From Streptomyces sp. SID12501 (GTDB lineage: Bacteria > Actinomycetota > Actinomycetes > Streptomycetales > Streptomycetaceae): a DNA stretch of 64,000 nucleotides. The notes under the pieces are model-generated. The model was not told where the DNA came from. It saw only the letters and a program-made list of their open reading frames with translations, and did not search any database. Numbering within the stretch: the first letter of the stretch is position 1; every line of letters starts with the position of its first letter. Location: NCBI RefSeq assembly GCF_010550245.1, contig NZ_JAAGLU010000016.1:62001-126000 (forward strand), in the 5' to 3' direction. The translations under genes and the position numbers were made by a program. This document shows, in pieces, positions 63,772 to 64,000 of this stretch.

Positions 63772-64000
63772 TCAGCCGGAAAGCCCGGTAAGCCGAGAAG
63801 GCCGGGAAAGGCCGGCAAGTTCGGACAGAGGGCCGATGCGGTACAGGACCTCGGGGTCGTGCGAGCCGTGGGAGTCGTGCGGGTTGTTCGGGCTGTTCGG
63901 GTTGTTCGGGAACTGACCCGTGTCGAACAGCACCTCGCGCTCGACGGTGGCGCCGTGGCGCTCCGCGAACGAGGTGAACAGCCGCTCCGAGGCGGTGTTG
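63772..64000 (-). CDS. ectA: C-terminal part of L-2,4-diaminobutyrate acetyltransferase (cut by window edge)
   Basis: The minus-strand frame runs from base 64000 to TGA at 63772-63774 and gives 75 residues: NTASERLFTSFAERHGATVE, then EREVLFDTGQFPNNP, and HDPEVLYRIGPL. These match the GNAT-fold EctA C-terminus; EctA acetylates diaminobutyrate at the gamma nitrogen. Between QFP and HDPEVLY there is an Asn/Pro/His/Ser-rich insertion (NNPNSPNNPHDSHGS) from a 9-base tandem repeat, and a 19-residue extension after the usual end (SELAGLSRPSRLTGLSG). The 5 prime part and the operon promoter lie outside the window. Confidence 0.85.
   Translation of the reverse strand, partial: NTASERLFTSFAERHGATVEREVLFDTGQFPNNPNSPNNPHDSHGSHDPEVLYRIGPLSELAGLSRPSRLTGLSG

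Overview
The window reads as a chromosomal segment of a Streptomyces or close relative. Base composition is very GC-rich with G/C third codon positions, GTG and TTG starts are common, many genes overlap by 1 or 4 bases, secretion signals are often of the twin-arginine type, and intergenic repeats of a Streptomyces style recur. The order ectABCD, class B penicillin-binding protein, SigE-family sigma factor, pectate lyases, dapA, dapD resembles, from memory, part of the S. coelicolor core chromosome. No tRNA, rRNA, CRISPR array, prophage or complete insertion sequence was seen.

Layout. 1-10 kb: an SMR efflux pump with its TetR regulator, lysine/peptidoglycan biosynthesis genes dapD and dapA, a broken hypothetical gene, a two-domain ABM monooxygenase, an ArsR-like regulator followed by an SRPBCC protein, a secreted nuclease-like protein and a conserved hypothetical. 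10.6-20 kb: PhoX phosphatase behind a PHO-box-like repeat, a HEPN-like protein abutting a TnpB remnant, an apparently frameshifted ACC deaminase gene, a TetR/SGNH-hydrolase operon divergent from an FBP-domain gene, and a TerD-like protein. 19.7-28.5 kb: sugar-acid catabolism (uronate dehydrogenase, KdgD with a coupled gene of unknown function, then a GntR regulator with a DHDPS-family lyase and an IlvD/Edd dehydratase). 28.6-49.7 kb: pectin degradation: two ABC permeases and a binding lipoprotein, three PL1 domains (one fused to a pectin methylesterase), two further methylesterases, GH43, a CE12-like esterase, an alpha/beta hydrolase, two PL9-like lyases and a PL4-like rhamnogalacturonan lyase, with a HAD phosphatase between the PL9 genes. 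50-64 kb: sigma factor and membrane partner, purine permease, penicillin-binding protein, GNATs, an IclR regulator divergent from an alpha-ketoglutarate-semialdehyde dehydrogenase, a DUF1349-like protein, a FrnE-like oxidoreductase, a class V aminotransferase and the ectoine operon ectABCD (ectA cut by the window end).

How the genes fit together. Secreted lyases and esterases would strip methyl and acetyl groups and cut homogalacturonan and rhamnogalacturonan; the ABC importer (no ATPase gene here) would take up oligomers or sugars; uronate dehydrogenase, KdgD and the aldehyde dehydrogenase about 30 kb away form three steps of oxidative uronate catabolism to alpha-ketoglutarate. The IlvD/Edd and DHDPS-like pair could feed the same semialdehyde from pentonates. 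Substrate assignments are inference from families and context. Enzymes for unsaturated uronates (GH88/GH105, PL22, KduI/KduD) and for conversion of aldarolactone to keto-deoxyglucarate were not seen.
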